A DNA stretch of 64,000 nucleotides from Hyphomonas sp. CY54-11-8 (GTDB lineage: Bacteria > Pseudomonadota > Alphaproteobacteria > Caulobacterales > Hyphomonadaceae), in NCBI RefSeq assembly GCF_000682735.1, contig NZ_AWFD01000001.1, forward strand, positions 434,001 through 498,000, in the 5' to 3' direction. A program made the position numbers and the translations under genes. Of the stretch, positions 15,382 through 25,373 are shown one piece after another (position 1 is the first letter of the stretch; each line of letters starts with the position of its first letter). Under the pieces are notes generated by a model. That model saw only the letters and a list, made by a program, of their open reading frames with translations, searched no databases and had not been told where the DNA came from.

Positions 15382-17442
15382 ATGCTGACAGCGCGCCGGA
15401 TCTTTGTCGGCGTCTTCGCGCTGTTCCTTGCCGTGGTCATCGCGGACAGGCTGCTGCCTCCGCCACTGGAAAGGGCGGGAGGCCTGTCTGCCCTCGTGAC
15501 GGACCGGGATGGCAAGCCGCTGCGCGCTTTCGCGACGCCGGATGGCCGCTGGCGGTTCGCCGGAGATCTCGACCGCATCGATCCGGACTTCATCGACGCG
15601 CTGATCCGCGTGGAAGACAAGCGCTTCTACCAGCACCGGGGCACTGACTGGATGGGTCTCAGCCGCGCAGCGTTGGACTCGGTGTTTGCTGGCCGCATCG
15701 TGTCCGGCGGCTCAACCCTGACCATGCAGACTGCGCGCATGCTGGAACCGCGGGACCGCAACATCGGTTCGAAGCTGATCGAGATCGCCCGGGCCTGGCA
15801 GCTGGAGCGACGTCTCACCAAGGACGAGATCCTGTCGCTTTACCTGTCGCTGACGCCCTATGGCGGCAATCTTGAAGGCGTACGCGCGGCGAGCTGGAGC
15901 TATTTCGGGCACGAGGCCGACAAGCTCTCGAAGGACGAGATCGCGCTGCTGATCGCCCTGCCGCAATCGCCGGAAGTGCGCCGGCCGGACCGGCACCCAG
16001 AGAATGCCGAACGCGCCCGCAACTGGGTGGCGGAAAAGCTCCAGCGCTATGACGTCTTCACTAAAGGCGATGTCGAGGATGTCGCCACGCTCTCCGTGCC
16101 CGGACGACGGCGGGATTTCCCGGACCGGGCCTGGCACGGCACGGCCAAGGCGCTGGCGGAAGGCCCGCGCGAAGATGTCCGCTCCACGCTCGATGCCGGC
16201 CTGCAGGCGGAAGTCGAACGGATCGCACTGACGCGGGCCGAAGCCGAGGGCGAAGACGTGCAGGTTTCGGTGCTGGTCGTGCACGTGCCGACGCGGGCTG
16301 TACGGGCGGTGGCTGGCTCGGCCTCGCGTGACCGGCCGGGTGGTTGGCTGGACCTGACGGCGCAGGCGCGCTCGCCCGGCTCCACTCTGAAACCCTTCAT
16401 CTACGCCATGGCCTTCGACGATGGCACCGCCGCACCGGACACACGCGTCGCAGACTTGCCGACGCGGTTTGCCTCCTACCAGCCGGAAAACTTCGATCGC
16501 ATGTTCCGCGGCGATGTCCGCGTATCGGATGCGCTGCAGCACTCTTTGAACATTCCCGCCGTTGCGATGCTGGACCGGGTCGGGCCGGAACGCTTCGCCG
16601 CGCAGCTTGCTTCGGCCGGCGCCCGCCCGCGCATCTCCGGCGGGGCGGAACACGAAGCCGGGCTCGCCATTGCGCTGGGCGGGGCAGGGCTGACCGCGCG
16701 CGAGCTGGCCGTGCTCTATGCGGCACTCGGTGATGATGGCGTCGCCAAGCCGCTGGTCTGGCGCGCCGACGAGGAAGCGGCAAACTATGAAGCGACCGGC
16801 AAGCGTCTCGTCAGCGGGGAAAGCGCCGGGGAAGTGCTCGACATTTTGCGCAAGGCGCCGACACCGGAAGGCCGCATGCCGGGCTCGCTGACGGCGCATG
16901 CCCCACAGATCGCGTTCAAGACGGGTACGTCCTATGGCTTCCGGGATGCCTGGGCGGCGGGTGTCTCTGGCCAGCACGCAATCATCGTCTGGGTGGGCCG
17001 GGCCGACGGGGCGCCGCGCGCGGGAAAGACCGGGCACGACACGGCGTTGCCGATCCTGTTCGAAGTGGCCGACCGCGTTGCCCAGCACCTGCAGGACGAA
17101 GGTGAGGCGACGATGCGGCTGACCAGCCAGAAGCGCCTCTTGAAATCCCATGGCGCGATGAAGTCCCTGGAAGACGCCGGACCGCCGCAGATTCTGTTCC
17201 CGCCACAGGCCGCAGAGCTTTGGGCGGGGCCGGTCAACGGGCGCGCCGCGCGCGGCTTTGTTCTGGCCGGGCGGGGCGAAGGCAGGCTCAGCTGGTACAT
17301 CGATGGCAGGCCGTGCGACACGGATGATGCCGGAGCGCCGGTGTGGAAGCCGGAGCGGCCGGGCTTCTACACGGTGACTGCAGTAGATTCTGCAGGACGC
17401 GCCAGCCGCGTCCGTGTGCGCGTGCTGACCGGGCCTGCCTGA
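15382..17442 (+). CDS. pbpC: Penicillin-binding protein 1C (bifunctional class A PBP)
   Basis: A 686-residue peptidoglycan glycosyltransferase/transpeptidase. One N-terminal TM helix is followed by the GT51 domain, with catalytic Glu78 in RVEDKRFYQHRGTD and the SGGSTLTMQTARM motif. The transpeptidase domain has SxxK at S334-T-L-K337, SxN in HSLNIP, and KTG in FKTGTSYGFRD. The C-terminal domain (about res. 590-686) is the PBP1C-specific BiPBP_C beta domain. It follows the alpha-2-macroglobulin gene by 4 bp, with its Shine-Dalgarno inside that gene's end, so the two are coupled. Confidence 0.95.
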   Translation: MLTARRIFVGVFALFLAVVIADRLLPPPLERAGGLSALVTDRDGKPLRAFATPDGRWRFAGDLDRIDPDFIDALIRVEDKRFYQHRGTDWMGLSRAALDSVFAGRIVSGGSTLTMQTARMLEPRDRNIGSKLIEIARAWQLERRLTKDEILSLYLSLTPYGGNLEGVRAASWSYFGHEADKLSKDEIALLIALPQSPEVRRPDRHPENAERARNWVAEKLQRYDVFTKGDVEDVATLSVPGRRRDFPDRAWHGTAKALAEGPREDVRSTLDAGLQAEVERIALTRAEAEGEDVQVSVLVVHVPTRAVRAVAGSASRDRPGGWLDLTAQARSPGSTLKPFIYAMAFDDGTAAPDTRVADLPTRFASYQPENFDRMFRGDVRVSDALQHSLNIPAVAMLDRVGPERFAAQLASAGARPRISGGAEHEAGLAIALGGAGLTARELAVLYAALGDDGVAKPLVWRADEEAANYEATGKRLVSGESAGEVLDILRKAPTPEGRMPGSLTAHAPQIAFKTGTSYGFRDAWAAGVSGQHAIIVWVGRADGAPRAGKTGHDTALPILFEVADRVAQHLQDEGEATMRLTSQKRLLKSHGAMKSLEDAGPPQILFPPQAAELWAGPVNGRAARGFVLAGRGEGRLSWYIDGRPCDTDDAGAPVWKPERPGFYTVTAVDSAGRASRVRVRVLTGPA

Positions 17443-17597
17443 AAACACGGCAAAGCCACAAATGTGCCGCTTTCGAACAACACAGGCGCAACACATTCCT
17501 GTTAGGACTGTGTTTACAGGGTTACGAACCATCGGTCATTTCCCATATCAGACGGGAAGTAAAATGGTTCCGGCCTGAATGACAGAGTAGAAGTAAG

Positions 17598-18248
17598 ATG
17601 CGTACCCGTTCACCCCAGTCTGTTGCCCTTGTTGCAGGCCTTGCCGCGATGGCGCTTGGCTTCTTTTCCAGCGCCGGTGCGCAGGATCAGTTTTCCAGCC
17701 CGGACGCGAAACGTCTGTCGACGGCAGTGTTTGCAGGTGGCTGCTTCTGGTGCGTGGAAGCGGACTTCGACAAGGTGGACGGCGTCGTCTCGACCGTGTC
17801 CGGCTATACCGGTGGCACGGTGGTGAACCCGACCTACAAGCAGGTCTCGCACGAAAAGACAGGCCATTATGAGGCCGTCAAAGTCACTTATGATCCGGAC
17901 AAGGTCAGCTATGATGCGCTGGTGGACTACTATTTCCACCACATCGACCCGACCGATGCGACCGGCCAGTTCTGCGACAAGGGTGACAGCTATCGCTCTG
18001 CTGTGTTTGTCGCCAATGGTGACCAGCGCGAAGTGGTGGAAGCCGAGATCGACATGATCAACACGTCCGGCGTGCTGGGCACGCCTGTGGTGACGCAGAT
18101 CCTTGACGCCAGCACTTTCTGGCCGGCCGAGGACTATCACCAGGACTATTACAAGAAGAACCCGCTCAAATACCGCTACTACCGCACAGCCTGCGGACGT
18201 GATGCGCGGGTGAAGAATGTCTGGGCAGGCGCCTCATCCGGCCACTGA
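17598..18248 (+). CDS. msrA: Peptide-methionine (S)-S-oxide reductase, exported
   Basis: MsrA reduces methionine-S-sulfoxide in damaged proteins. The catalytic motif GCFWC (Cys49 nucleophile, Cys52) is intact, as are SGYTGG and the His/Glu-rich GHYEAVKVTYDP. A signal peptide (res. 1-28, SVALVAGLAAMALGFFSSAGAQ) predicts export, so this form repairs periplasmic proteins. It comes 155 bp after pbpC. The envelope-maintenance neighbourhood (protease trap, PBP1C, periplasmic MsrA) is consistent with a repair role. Confidence 0.95.
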   Translation: MRTRSPQSVALVAGLAAMALGFFSSAGAQDQFSSPDAKRLSTAVFAGGCFWCVEADFDKVDGVVSTVSGYTGGTVVNPTYKQVSHEKTGHYEAVKVTYDPDKVSYDALVDYYFHHIDPTDATGQFCDKGDSYRSAVFVANGDQREVVEAEIDMINTSGVLGTPVVTQILDASTFWPAEDYHQDYYKKNPLKYRYYRTACGRDARVKNVWAGASSGH

Positions 18249-18256
18249 TCTGGCGG

Positions 18257-19987
18257 TCACGGATCCGGCGATTCCGATTTTGCAGAGCAGGGGGCAGGCG
18301 GGAATTCCGTCTGGCCTTTGAACCGGTCTTCCCAGGCCGCGTCATGCACCTGTGGCTCAAATCCTGAAGCGACATAAAGGACGAAGGTGCGCGACAGCGG
18401 ACAGCCATTGCTGCGCTTGCCGAGCGGCACCGAAATCTCGCCCACCTGTTCGAAGGTCTCGAACTCGCTGCGCAGCATGGGCCGCATACCCGCATGGATC
18501 GAGACGACAAGCACGCGCTGGTCCAGCGGGGCGGCGAGCGGCTGGGATTCAGAGAAGCTTTTCGGCACGCCGTAACGCCGCCAGGAGAGCAGCGGCAAGG
18601 TCCGGTTGCGGCCATAATAGTCCAGTCCGTGCCAGACTTCGCGCTCGTCCACGAGCACTGCGGTTGCGCCGAGGGATCGGGCAAAACCGAATACGTCCTT
18701 TGACGCCTCGTCCCAGCCACGCGTGCGCTTCAGCGCATTGTCGAGACCGAGTGCGGTGGATGTTTGCAGAGGCAGGAGCGAGATCACCGCGAAGCTCAGC
18801 GCGAGAACGCCATGCAGGCCGATGCTGAACCAGAGCAGGCCGGACGGCCGGTATTTCATCATGGTCGCGAACAGCAGAAGGCCGCCACTCACCAGAACGC
18901 CCAGCCCAAGGCGCACCCAGACGCTGAGGTCCGGCACGAACTGAAGCGCCACAAAGGTGAGCCCCGCCACGATGAACCAGAGGTTCCGGTTGGGGCGAGC
19001 GCGCACCAGCCAGGCTGCAACCAGCACGCTGGCGGCGGGGTAGGCTGTTGCCGCCCAGTTCGCATTCGCGCGGGAGAGGACGGCCTGGCCGAGAATGATG
19101 ATCAGGACCGGCAGGATGAAGCACAAGAGCCAACGGTCCCGCCCCATCATGCCTTCATCCTGGGACCGGATAACAAACAGGCCGGAGACGAGCGCCAGGA
19201 AACTGATCGGCCCGAACACGCCCAACTGGTCGACCAGGAAAGTCAGCGCGTTTTCGGGATTGATCAGGTCTCCGCCGAGATTGGCATTGTCGACCGTGTG
19301 ACTGACCGTCTTGAAGTCATGCGCGGCATTCCAGGCCATGTGCGGGGCGAAGACCAGCGCGGCGAGTGCCAGCACGAGGAAGCCGCGCGGCGAAATCAGC
19401 GCGCGGCGCGTGTCCCGGTCGATCAGCAAGGTCAGGACGATGCCGATCAGGAAATAGATCATCGCATATTTCGACAGGAGGCCCGCGCCGATGGCGAGAC
19501 CGAGACCGGCGGCGCTGGCCCAGCTGCCGTCCCCGGTGCGCAGGCGCCAGAAGCAGAAGAGGGCCGCGCACCAGAAGGGCATCAGCACGCCATCGGTCGA
19601 GATCACGGCGGAGGACAGGATCACCGCCGGCATCAGCGCATAGCCAAGTGCTGCCAGCATGCCGGTGCGGGCGCCATACATGTCGCGACCGAGATGAAAC
19701 AGGAAAATGGCCCCGGCCGTGTGCAGGAAAGGGGCGGGCAGGCGCACGGCCCATTCCGAATTGCCGAGGACGGAGGTCACCGCGTGGATCAGCCAGGCGA
19801 TCATCGGCGGCTTTGAATAATAGCCCCAGTCCAGCGTCTCGCCCCAGCGCCAGTACTGGGCTTCATCGGCATAGAGGTTCAGCGGTGAGACCGCGAGCAG
19901 CAGGACACGCAGGGCCAGCAGAATCATCAGGGTCAGATAGGTGATACGGCGCCAGTCTGTCGTCGATTCGCCGGGGGATTCGGTCAT
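18257..19987 (-). CDS. GT39-type membrane glycosyltransferase (ArnT/PMT family)
   Basis: A 576-residue polytopic membrane protein with about 11-12 hydrophobic segments. The first periplasmic loop has the conserved acidic and aromatic residues of the polyprenyl-phosphate-sugar transferases (LNLYADEAQYWRWGETLDWGYYSKPP); the DE pair is catalytic in ArnT relatives. Next comes STDGVLMPFW and a soluble C-terminal periplasmic domain from about res. 420. It probably transfers a sugar from an undecaprenyl-phosphate carrier to lipid A or another envelope acceptor. The specific sugar is unknown. It converges on msrA with 8 bp between stops. Confidence 0.88.
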   Translation of the reverse strand: MTESPGESTTDWRRITYLTLMILLALRVLLLAVSPLNLYADEAQYWRWGETLDWGYYSKPPMIAWLIHAVTSVLGNSEWAVRLPAPFLHTAGAIFLFHLGRDMYGARTGMLAALGYALMPAVILSSAVISTDGVLMPFWCAALFCFWRLRTGDGSWASAAGLGLAIGAGLLSKYAMIYFLIGIVLTLLIDRDTRRALISPRGFLVLALAALVFAPHMAWNAAHDFKTVSHTVDNANLGGDLINPENALTFLVDQLGVFGPISFLALVSGLFVIRSQDEGMMGRDRWLLCFILPVLIIILGQAVLSRANANWAATAYPAASVLVAAWLVRARPNRNLWFIVAGLTFVALQFVPDLSVWVRLGLGVLVSGGLLLFATMMKYRPSGLLWFSIGLHGVLALSFAVISLLPLQTSTALGLDNALKRTRGWDEASKDVFGFARSLGATAVLVDEREVWHGLDYYGRNRTLPLLSWRRYGVPKSFSESQPLAAPLDQRVLVVSIHAGMRPMLRSEFETFEQVGEISVPLGKRSNGCPLSRTFVLYVASGFEPQVHDAAWEDRFKGQTEFPPAPCSAKSESPDP

Positions 19988-20125
19988 TTGCCTCAGGCCT
20001 TTCGGGAGAGACGCCGGTTATGCGATGAGGCGGAGACAGAATATACCCCAAAATGCACGTTTTCGGGTGAAGTTCAGGTGAACCGATTATTGCAACCGTG
20101 TCATTTTTGCATCGCACCATCGCCT

Positions 20126-20152
20126 TTGACACGAATCCGATAGGCATGTGTT
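20126..20152 (+). promoter_or_regulatory. Possible promoter of the TonB receptor gene
   Basis: A perfect -35 hexamer TTGACA at 20126-20131 lies about 130 bp upstream of the receptor start in the 273-bp divergent gap. The -10 region (GTGTTTAAC, near 20148-20156) is a poor match. Position supports it; sequence is half convincing. Confidence 0.3.
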
Positions 20153-20260
20153 TAACCTTCAAGATCCTGTCACTAATCTGTCATCCGGAGTCGTTATGCG
20201 ACCCCAAACCGGGCGATGTGCAAGGGCATCGGCTGGGGATCTCTCGGACAGGGGAAAATC

Positions 20261-23200
20261 ATGATCAACTGGAATAACTTCGCTCGCGGGGCTGCTGTAT
20301 CAGCCATCGCGATCACGGCGGCAGGCATTGCATCGGCACAGGTTACGACCTCGTCGATCTCTGGCTCCGTCGTTGATGAGTCCGGAGCAGCCGTTTCCGG
20401 CGCTACCGTCACCATCCTTCACGAGCCATCGGGTACGGTTTCCGTCGCTTCGACCAACGCAGCTGGCCAGTTCGCGGCTCAAAACCTCCGCGTTGGCGGC
20501 CCGTACAGCGTCACCATCACCGGTGAAGGCTTCGTTCCGGCCCGCGCTGAAGGCGTTTACGCCAACCTCGGTGAAGATACCGACCTCAACCTCTCGATCT
20601 CGCGCGCAGACGACGCTGCCGTCATGGACACGGTTGTCATCACCGGCACCGCGCTTCAGGTCGCTCAGGTCGCTACCGGCCCGTCTTCGACCTACAACCT
20701 CGCGACGCTGGAAAATCTTCCGGCGATGAACCGCGACATCAAGGATATCGTCCGTCTCGACCCGCGCGTCTATGTCGACGAAGCCTTCAACGACTCCATC
20801 AACTGCGCCGGTGCCAACCCGCGCTACAACTCGCTGACCGTCGACGGCGCACGCCTGTCCGACAATTTCGGTCTGAACTCGAACGGTTACCCGACGGAGC
20901 GCATTCCGTTCTCCTTCGACTCGATCGAACAGGTCTCTGTTGAGCTTGCTCCGTTCGACGTCGAATACGGCCAGTTCACCGCCTGTAACGTCAACGCTGT
21001 GACCAAGTCCGGCGGCAACGAATTCCACGGCGGCCTGTTCTTCGACTACACCGATGACTCGCTGACCGGCGACGAAACCGACGGCATCGCCCGCGACCTC
21101 GGCTCGTTCGAAGAGAAGCGCTACGGCTTCAACGTTGGCGGCCCGATCATCAAGGACAAGCTGTTCTTCTTCGGTTCCTACGAGAAATTCGAAGGCGCAA
21201 ACATCTTCGGCTTCACGCCGGAAAGCGCTGGCATCACCCAGGCTGATTACGATCAGATCATCTCGATCGCTGAAGGCTATGGCTACGTTTCCGGCGGCCT
21301 GCCGACGTCTATCGGCGTCGAGGACGAGAAAATCTTCGCGAAGATCGACTGGAACATCAACGATGACCATCGTGCGACCTTCTCGTACAATTACAATGAC
21401 GGCTTCAATCTGAGCCCGTCGGATTCCGGCTCCAGCCGTCTTTCTGACGGTAACCACTACTATGAGCGTGGCGCCAAACTGCAGAACTACTCCGGTGCTC
21501 TGTACTCCGACTGGACCGACAACCTGTCGACCGAACTGCGTGTTACCTATGTTGATCTCGACAACCGTCAGACCCCGGTTGCCGGTCTCGACAATTTCGG
21601 TGAAGTTCAGGTCGATGTGGGTGGCAGCACCGTCTACCTCGGCGCCGACGATTCCCGTCACGCCAACGAGCTGAATTACACGACCCTGAACTACAAGGCG
21701 AAAGCCGACTACACGATGGGTGACCACACCTTCACGTTCGGTGCCGAACGCGAAGAGTTCGAAGTGTTCAACCTCTTCATCCAGGAAGTTAAGGGCGAGT
21801 GGGTCTTCGGTTCGATCGCAGACTTCGCTGCAGGCGATTTCGATGACTTCCGCTACGAGAACGCTGCTGGTTCCAACGATCAGAATGATGGCGCAGCCGA
21901 CTTCGGCTACGAAATCAACACGATCTACGTGCAGGACGACTGGCAGGTTACGGACAAGCTCGATGTTGTCCTCGGCCTCCGCTACGACTTCTACACGTCG
22001 GGCGACAAGCCGATGTTCAACCAGGGCTTCTTCGACGATTACGGCATCCGTAACGACGAAAACATGGACGGCCGCGACCTGCTGCAGCCGCGCTTCGGCT
22101 TCACCTATGAGTTCAATGACGACATCAGCTTCCACGGCGGTGCCGGTCTCTACTCCGGTGGTAACCCGAACGTCTGGATCTCGAACAACTACTCCAACAA
22201 TGGTGTGACCCTGTTCGAATGCCGCAACCGTGGCCGGTCGTCCGACTGTGTCGGCGACGGTTCGCTGACCAACATCAACGACTTCACCTACGGTGGTGGT
22301 ACCGGCAGCCCGTTCATCAACGTTCCGGATGAGTTCATTGCTGCTGTTGGCGCTGCTGAAGGCGGTGGCCCGGTCAACGCGCTCGACCCGAACTTCGAAC
22401 TGCCGTCCGAATGGAAGTTCGCGCTCGGTACGGTCGTCGACTATGACAGCGGCCACCCGCTGCTGGGCGACAACTGGCGCTTCATGGCCGACATTCTGTA
22501 CTCCAAGACAAACGAAGCAGCGATCGCTGTTCCGATCAGCTGGGTGCAGACGGATACCGCTCCGGACGGCCGCCCGATCTACGGCACCGGCAACACCAAC
22601 GACTTCCTTCTCACCAATACCAAGGAGAAGGGTGACGCACTGGTCCTGTCCGTGGGCGTGTCCAAAGAGTACGACAACGGCATCGACTGGTCGCTGGGCT
22701 ATGCCTACACCGACGCAGACGATGTGAACCCGATGACTTCGTCGGTTGCGTTCTCGAACTTCTCCAACTTCACGACGTCTGACGCTGTGAACCCGGATCT
22801 CGGCACTTCGGACTACGAGATCGCTCACCGCATCAACTTGACGGTCAACTGGGAGAAGGAATTCTTCAAAGGTCTCTACACGAAGGCATCGCTCTTCGGT
22901 ACGGCCAACGAAGGTGCTCCGTACTCCTACACGTTCGGTTCGAACACCGGCATCTTCTCGCCGCTGTTCAGCAACCGCCGTGCTCTGGCCTACATCCCGA
23001 CTGGCATCGCAGATCCGCTGATCTCGCCTGACTCGGATATGGGTGCTGTTGAGTCGCTCGTTGCCTTCATCAACAAGGACGAGACCCTTCAGGACGCACG
23101 TGGCAGCATCATCCGCCGCAACTCGGCTGCTGATGACTGGTGGACGAAGTTCGACCTGAAACTGACCCAGGAGCTTCCGGGCCTCCGCGCTGACGACCGC

Positions 23201-23428
23201 GCTGAAGCGTTCATCATTGTCGAAAACGTCGGCAACCTGCTGAACTCGGATTGGGGTATCCTTCGCGAGCACGGCTTCCCGGCGAACGCCGAGCTGTACT
23301 CGATCAGCGGCATCGACGCCCAGGGCCGTTACATCATCGACGGCTTCAACTCGAGCGCCGACCGTGACTCCATCGTGGTCAGCCCGTCGCTGTGGCAGGT
23401 CCACTTCGGTGTGAAGTACAAGTTCTAA
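20261..23428 (+). CDS. TonB-dependent receptor, Oar-like, with carboxypeptidase-regulatory domain
   Basis: A 1055-residue outer-membrane transporter. A signal peptide (about res. 1-27, ending IASAQ) leads into an Ig-like carboxypeptidase-D-regulatory domain (ISGSVVDESGAAVSGATVT, about 30-110), then a plug (LENLPAMNRDIKDIVRLDPR) and a long beta-barrel ending in Phe. This is the Oar/OmpA-related receptor layout used for larger ligands such as peptides or glycans. The ATG at 20261 is chosen since the signal peptide begins there; an ATG at 20216 adds 15 non-signal residues. Codon use is more biased than in its neighbours (TTC, GAC, GGT, CGT), suggesting high expression. No transporter partner is next to it, so the ligand is unknown. 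Confidence 0.93.
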   Translation: MINWNNFARGAAVSAIAITAAGIASAQVTTSSISGSVVDESGAAVSGATVTILHEPSGTVSVASTNAAGQFAAQNLRVGGPYSVTITGEGFVPARAEGVYANLGEDTDLNLSISRADDAAVMDTVVITGTALQVAQVATGPSSTYNLATLENLPAMNRDIKDIVRLDPRVYVDEAFNDSINCAGANPRYNSLTVDGARLSDNFGLNSNGYPTERIPFSFDSIEQVSVELAPFDVEYGQFTACNVNAVTKSGGNEFHGGLFFDYTDDSLTGDETDGIARDLGSFEEKRYGFNVGGPIIKDKLFFFGSYEKFEGANIFGFTPESAGITQADYDQIISIAEGYGYVSGGLPTSIGVEDEKIFAKIDWNINDDHRATFSYNYNDGFNLSPSDSGSSRLSDGNHYYERGAKLQNYSGALYSDWTDNLSTELRVTYVDLDNRQTPVAGLDNFGEVQVDVGGSTVYLGADDSRHANELNYTTLNYKAKADYTMGDHTFTFGAEREEFEVFNLFIQEVKGEWVFGSIADFAAGDFDDFRYENAAGSNDQNDGAADFGYEINTIYVQDDWQVTDKLDVVLGLRYDFYTSGDKPMFNQGFFDDYGIRNDENMDGRDLLQPRFGFTYEFNDDISFHGGAGLYSGGNPNVWISNNYSNNGVTLFECRNRGRSSDCVGDGSLTNINDFTYGGGTGSPFINVPDEFIAAVGAAEGGGPVNALDPNFELPSEWKFALGTVVDYDSGHPLLGDNWRFMADILYSKTNEAAIAVPISWVQTDTAPDGRPIYGTGNTNDFLLTNTKEKGDALVLSVGVSKEYDNGIDWSLGYAYTDADDVNPMTSSVAFSNFSNFTTSDAVNPDLGTSDYEIAHRINLTVNWEKEFFKGLYTKASLFGTANEGAPYSYTFGSNTGIFSPLFSNRRALAYIPTGIADPLISPDSDMGAVESLVAFINKDETLQDARGSIIRRNSAADDWWTKFDLKLTQELPGLRADDRAEAFIIVENVGNLLNSDWGILREHGFPANAELYSISGIDAQGRYIIDGFNSSADRDSIVVSPSLWQVHFGVKYKF

Positions 23429-23459
23429 GCCTTACGGCCTGAACTGAATTGAAATCGGG

Positions 23460-23492
23460 AAGGGCGGCCTCCATGTGGGGCCGCCCTTTTCC
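23460..23492 (+). terminator. Intrinsic terminator after the TonB receptor
   Basis: A 10-bp stem, AAGGGCGGCC (23460-23469) with GGCCGCCCTT (23479-23488), is followed by a T-rich tail (TTTTCC). It lies 31 bp past the receptor stop, isolating the receptor from aguA. Confidence 0.85.
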
Positions 23493-23510
23493 TTTATTGA
23501 CAGGTGTGGC

Positions 23511-24506
23511 ATGGCGCGCGCGATGAGTGACAACAAACCCTTCCTTCCGCCCGAATGGGCGCCGCAGGCTGCCCTCTGGTGCGGCTGGCCGCATCTTGCC
23601 GACGAATGGGGCGGCAGTCTTGAAGGCCCGCGCCAGCAGATCGCCGGATTCATCCGGGCAGCCGCCGACCATCTGCCAGTCCGTGTTGCAGCCGGATCTG
23701 CCGAAGCACTGGCCTCGGCCACCGCGGCGGTCGGCGACGTGGCGAAAGTCGTGGAGCTGCCGGCCGGGGACATCTGGCTGCGCGATACAGGCCCCATCGT
23801 TACGGGGCAGGGCGAGACGCGTGTGGCGCAGACCTTCCGCTTCAATGGATGGGGCGGCAAATACCTGATGCCCGGCGACACAGAGACGGCAGCGGCGATT
23901 GCGACCTATGAGACGCTGCCTGCCACTCCGCATGACATCGTACTGGAAGGCGGCGCCATCGATGCCGACGGCACAGGCCGCCTGCTGACCACGCGCCAGT
24001 GCCTGCTAAATCCAAACCGCAATCCGGACCTGACGGCAGACGAGATCGAGGCCCGCATCTGCGCGGCACTTGGCATCGACGAAATGATCTGGCTGGGCGA
24101 TGGCCTGCTGAACGACCACACCGACGGCCATGTCGACAATATCGCCCGCTTCATCGGGCCGGGCCATGCGCTCTGCCAGATGCCGTCCGGTGACGATGAC
24201 CCGAACACCGAGGTCCTGCTGGAGATCGAAGCCACGCTGCGCAATGCAGGCCTGGATGTGACGACGATTCCGTCACCCGGACTGATCCTCGGCGAGGATG
24301 GCGAGCCGATCCCGGCAAGCCATATGAATTTTACCATCACCAATGGCGCCGTGCTGGTGCCGGTCTATGAGGACCATTACAGCCTTGTGGCGCTGTCGGA
24401 GATGCGTGTCCTGTTCCCGGGCCGCAAGATCATCGGCCTGCCGGCTGGACATATCCTGGGTGGAGGCGGAAGCTTCCACTGCATGACCCGCGAAATTCCC
24501 GCCTGA
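23511..24506 (+). CDS. aguA: Agmatine deiminase
   Basis: A 331-residue enzyme of the peptidyl-arginine-deiminase fold that turns agmatine into N-carbamoylputrescine and ammonia. The family's GDIWLRDTGP, LEGGAID and DHTDGHVDN motifs hold the Asp/His/Asp catalytic set, and the nucleophile is Cys324 in GGGGSFHCMTRE. The ATG at 23511 has AGGTG upstream. A second ATG at 23523 is also possible, but the ORF start at 23475 would lie inside the terminator. It is 16 bp upstream of aguB, which takes its product. Confidence 0.95.
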   Translation: MARAMSDNKPFLPPEWAPQAALWCGWPHLADEWGGSLEGPRQQIAGFIRAAADHLPVRVAAGSAEALASATAAVGDVAKVVELPAGDIWLRDTGPIVTGQGETRVAQTFRFNGWGGKYLMPGDTETAAAIATYETLPATPHDIVLEGGAIDADGTGRLLTTRQCLLNPNRNPDLTADEIEARICAALGIDEMIWLGDGLLNDHTDGHVDNIARFIGPGHALCQMPSGDDDPNTEVLLEIEATLRNAGLDVTTIPSPGLILGEDGEPIPASHMNFTITNGAVLVPVYEDHYSLVALSEMRVLFPGRKIIGLPAGHILGGGGSFHCMTREIPA

Positions 24507-24522
24507 TCCGGAGGATCTGAAG

Positions 24523-25365
24523 ATGAGCCGTACTCTCACTGTCGCCAGCATCCAGTTCACCCCGAGTGACGACATGCAGGACAATATCGACCGCGTGGCA
24601 GGTTTCATCCGTGAGGCCGCCGGGCAGGGCGTCGATGTCGTGCTGCCGCCCGAACTCTTCTGCGGTTATTATTTCTGCAAGACGCAGGAGGAGCATCATT
24701 TCGCGCGTGCCTTGCCCTGGCAGGACCATCCCGCCGTGGTGCAGCTGGCAGAACTCGCGGCGGAACTCGGCGTCGTCATCCCCGTCTCGATCTACGAGAA
24801 GGACGGTCCGCACTATTACAATTCGCTCGTCATGATCGATGCCGATGGCACGCCGCTGGGTATCTATCGCAAGAGCCATATTCCGGATGGCCCCGGCTAC
24901 CAGGAAAAATACTATTTCCGGCCAGGCGATACGGGCTTTCGTACCTGGCAGACCATGAAGGGCAATATCGGCGTCGGCATCTGCTGGGACCAGTGGTTTC
25001 CGGAAGCAGCGCGCGCCATGGCCCTGATGGGCGCGGACGTCCTGCTGTACCCGACGGCGATCGGTGCGGAGCCACACGATGCTAGTCTCGACACCGCCGC
25101 ACGTTGGCGCCGGGTGATGCAGGGCCATGCCGTTGCCAATGTCATTCCGGTCGTGGCGGCCAATCGCGTGGGCGATGAGGAAGGCCAGGTCTTCTACGGC
25201 ACGAGCTTCATCACCGACCATGTCGGCGAAGTTGTCACCGATTTCGGACGCATTGAGGAAGGTGTGCTGGTTGCGAGCTTCGACCTGGACCTGGTCGATC
25301 GTGACCGTGCAGCGTGGGGCTTCTTCCGCGACCGCCGGACGGATCTTTACGACATTCTGGTCTAG
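24523..25365 (+). CDS. aguB: N-carbamoylputrescine amidase
   Basis: A 280-residue nitrilase-superfamily amidase that hydrolyses N-carbamoylputrescine to putrescine, CO2 and ammonia. The catalytic triad is visible as Glu44 (PPELF), Lys117 (YRKSHIP) and Cys154 (GICWDQWFPE). Together with aguA it makes the two-step agmatine-to-putrescine route. A GGAGGA Shine-Dalgarno at 24510-24515 precedes the ATG, so the pair is an operon. The arginine decarboxylase that supplies agmatine is not in the window. Confidence 0.95.
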   Translation: MSRTLTVASIQFTPSDDMQDNIDRVAGFIREAAGQGVDVVLPPELFCGYYFCKTQEEHHFARALPWQDHPAVVQLAELAAELGVVIPVSIYEKDGPHYYNSLVMIDADGTPLGIYRKSHIPDGPGYQEKYYFRPGDTGFRTWQTMKGNIGVGICWDQWFPEAARAMALMGADVLLYPTAIGAEPHDASLDTAARWRRVMQGHAVANVIPVVAANRVGDEEGQVFYGTSFITDHVGEVVTDFGRIEEGVLVASFDLDLVDRDRAAWGFFRDRRTDLYDILV

Positions 25366-25373
25366 GGCAGGCT

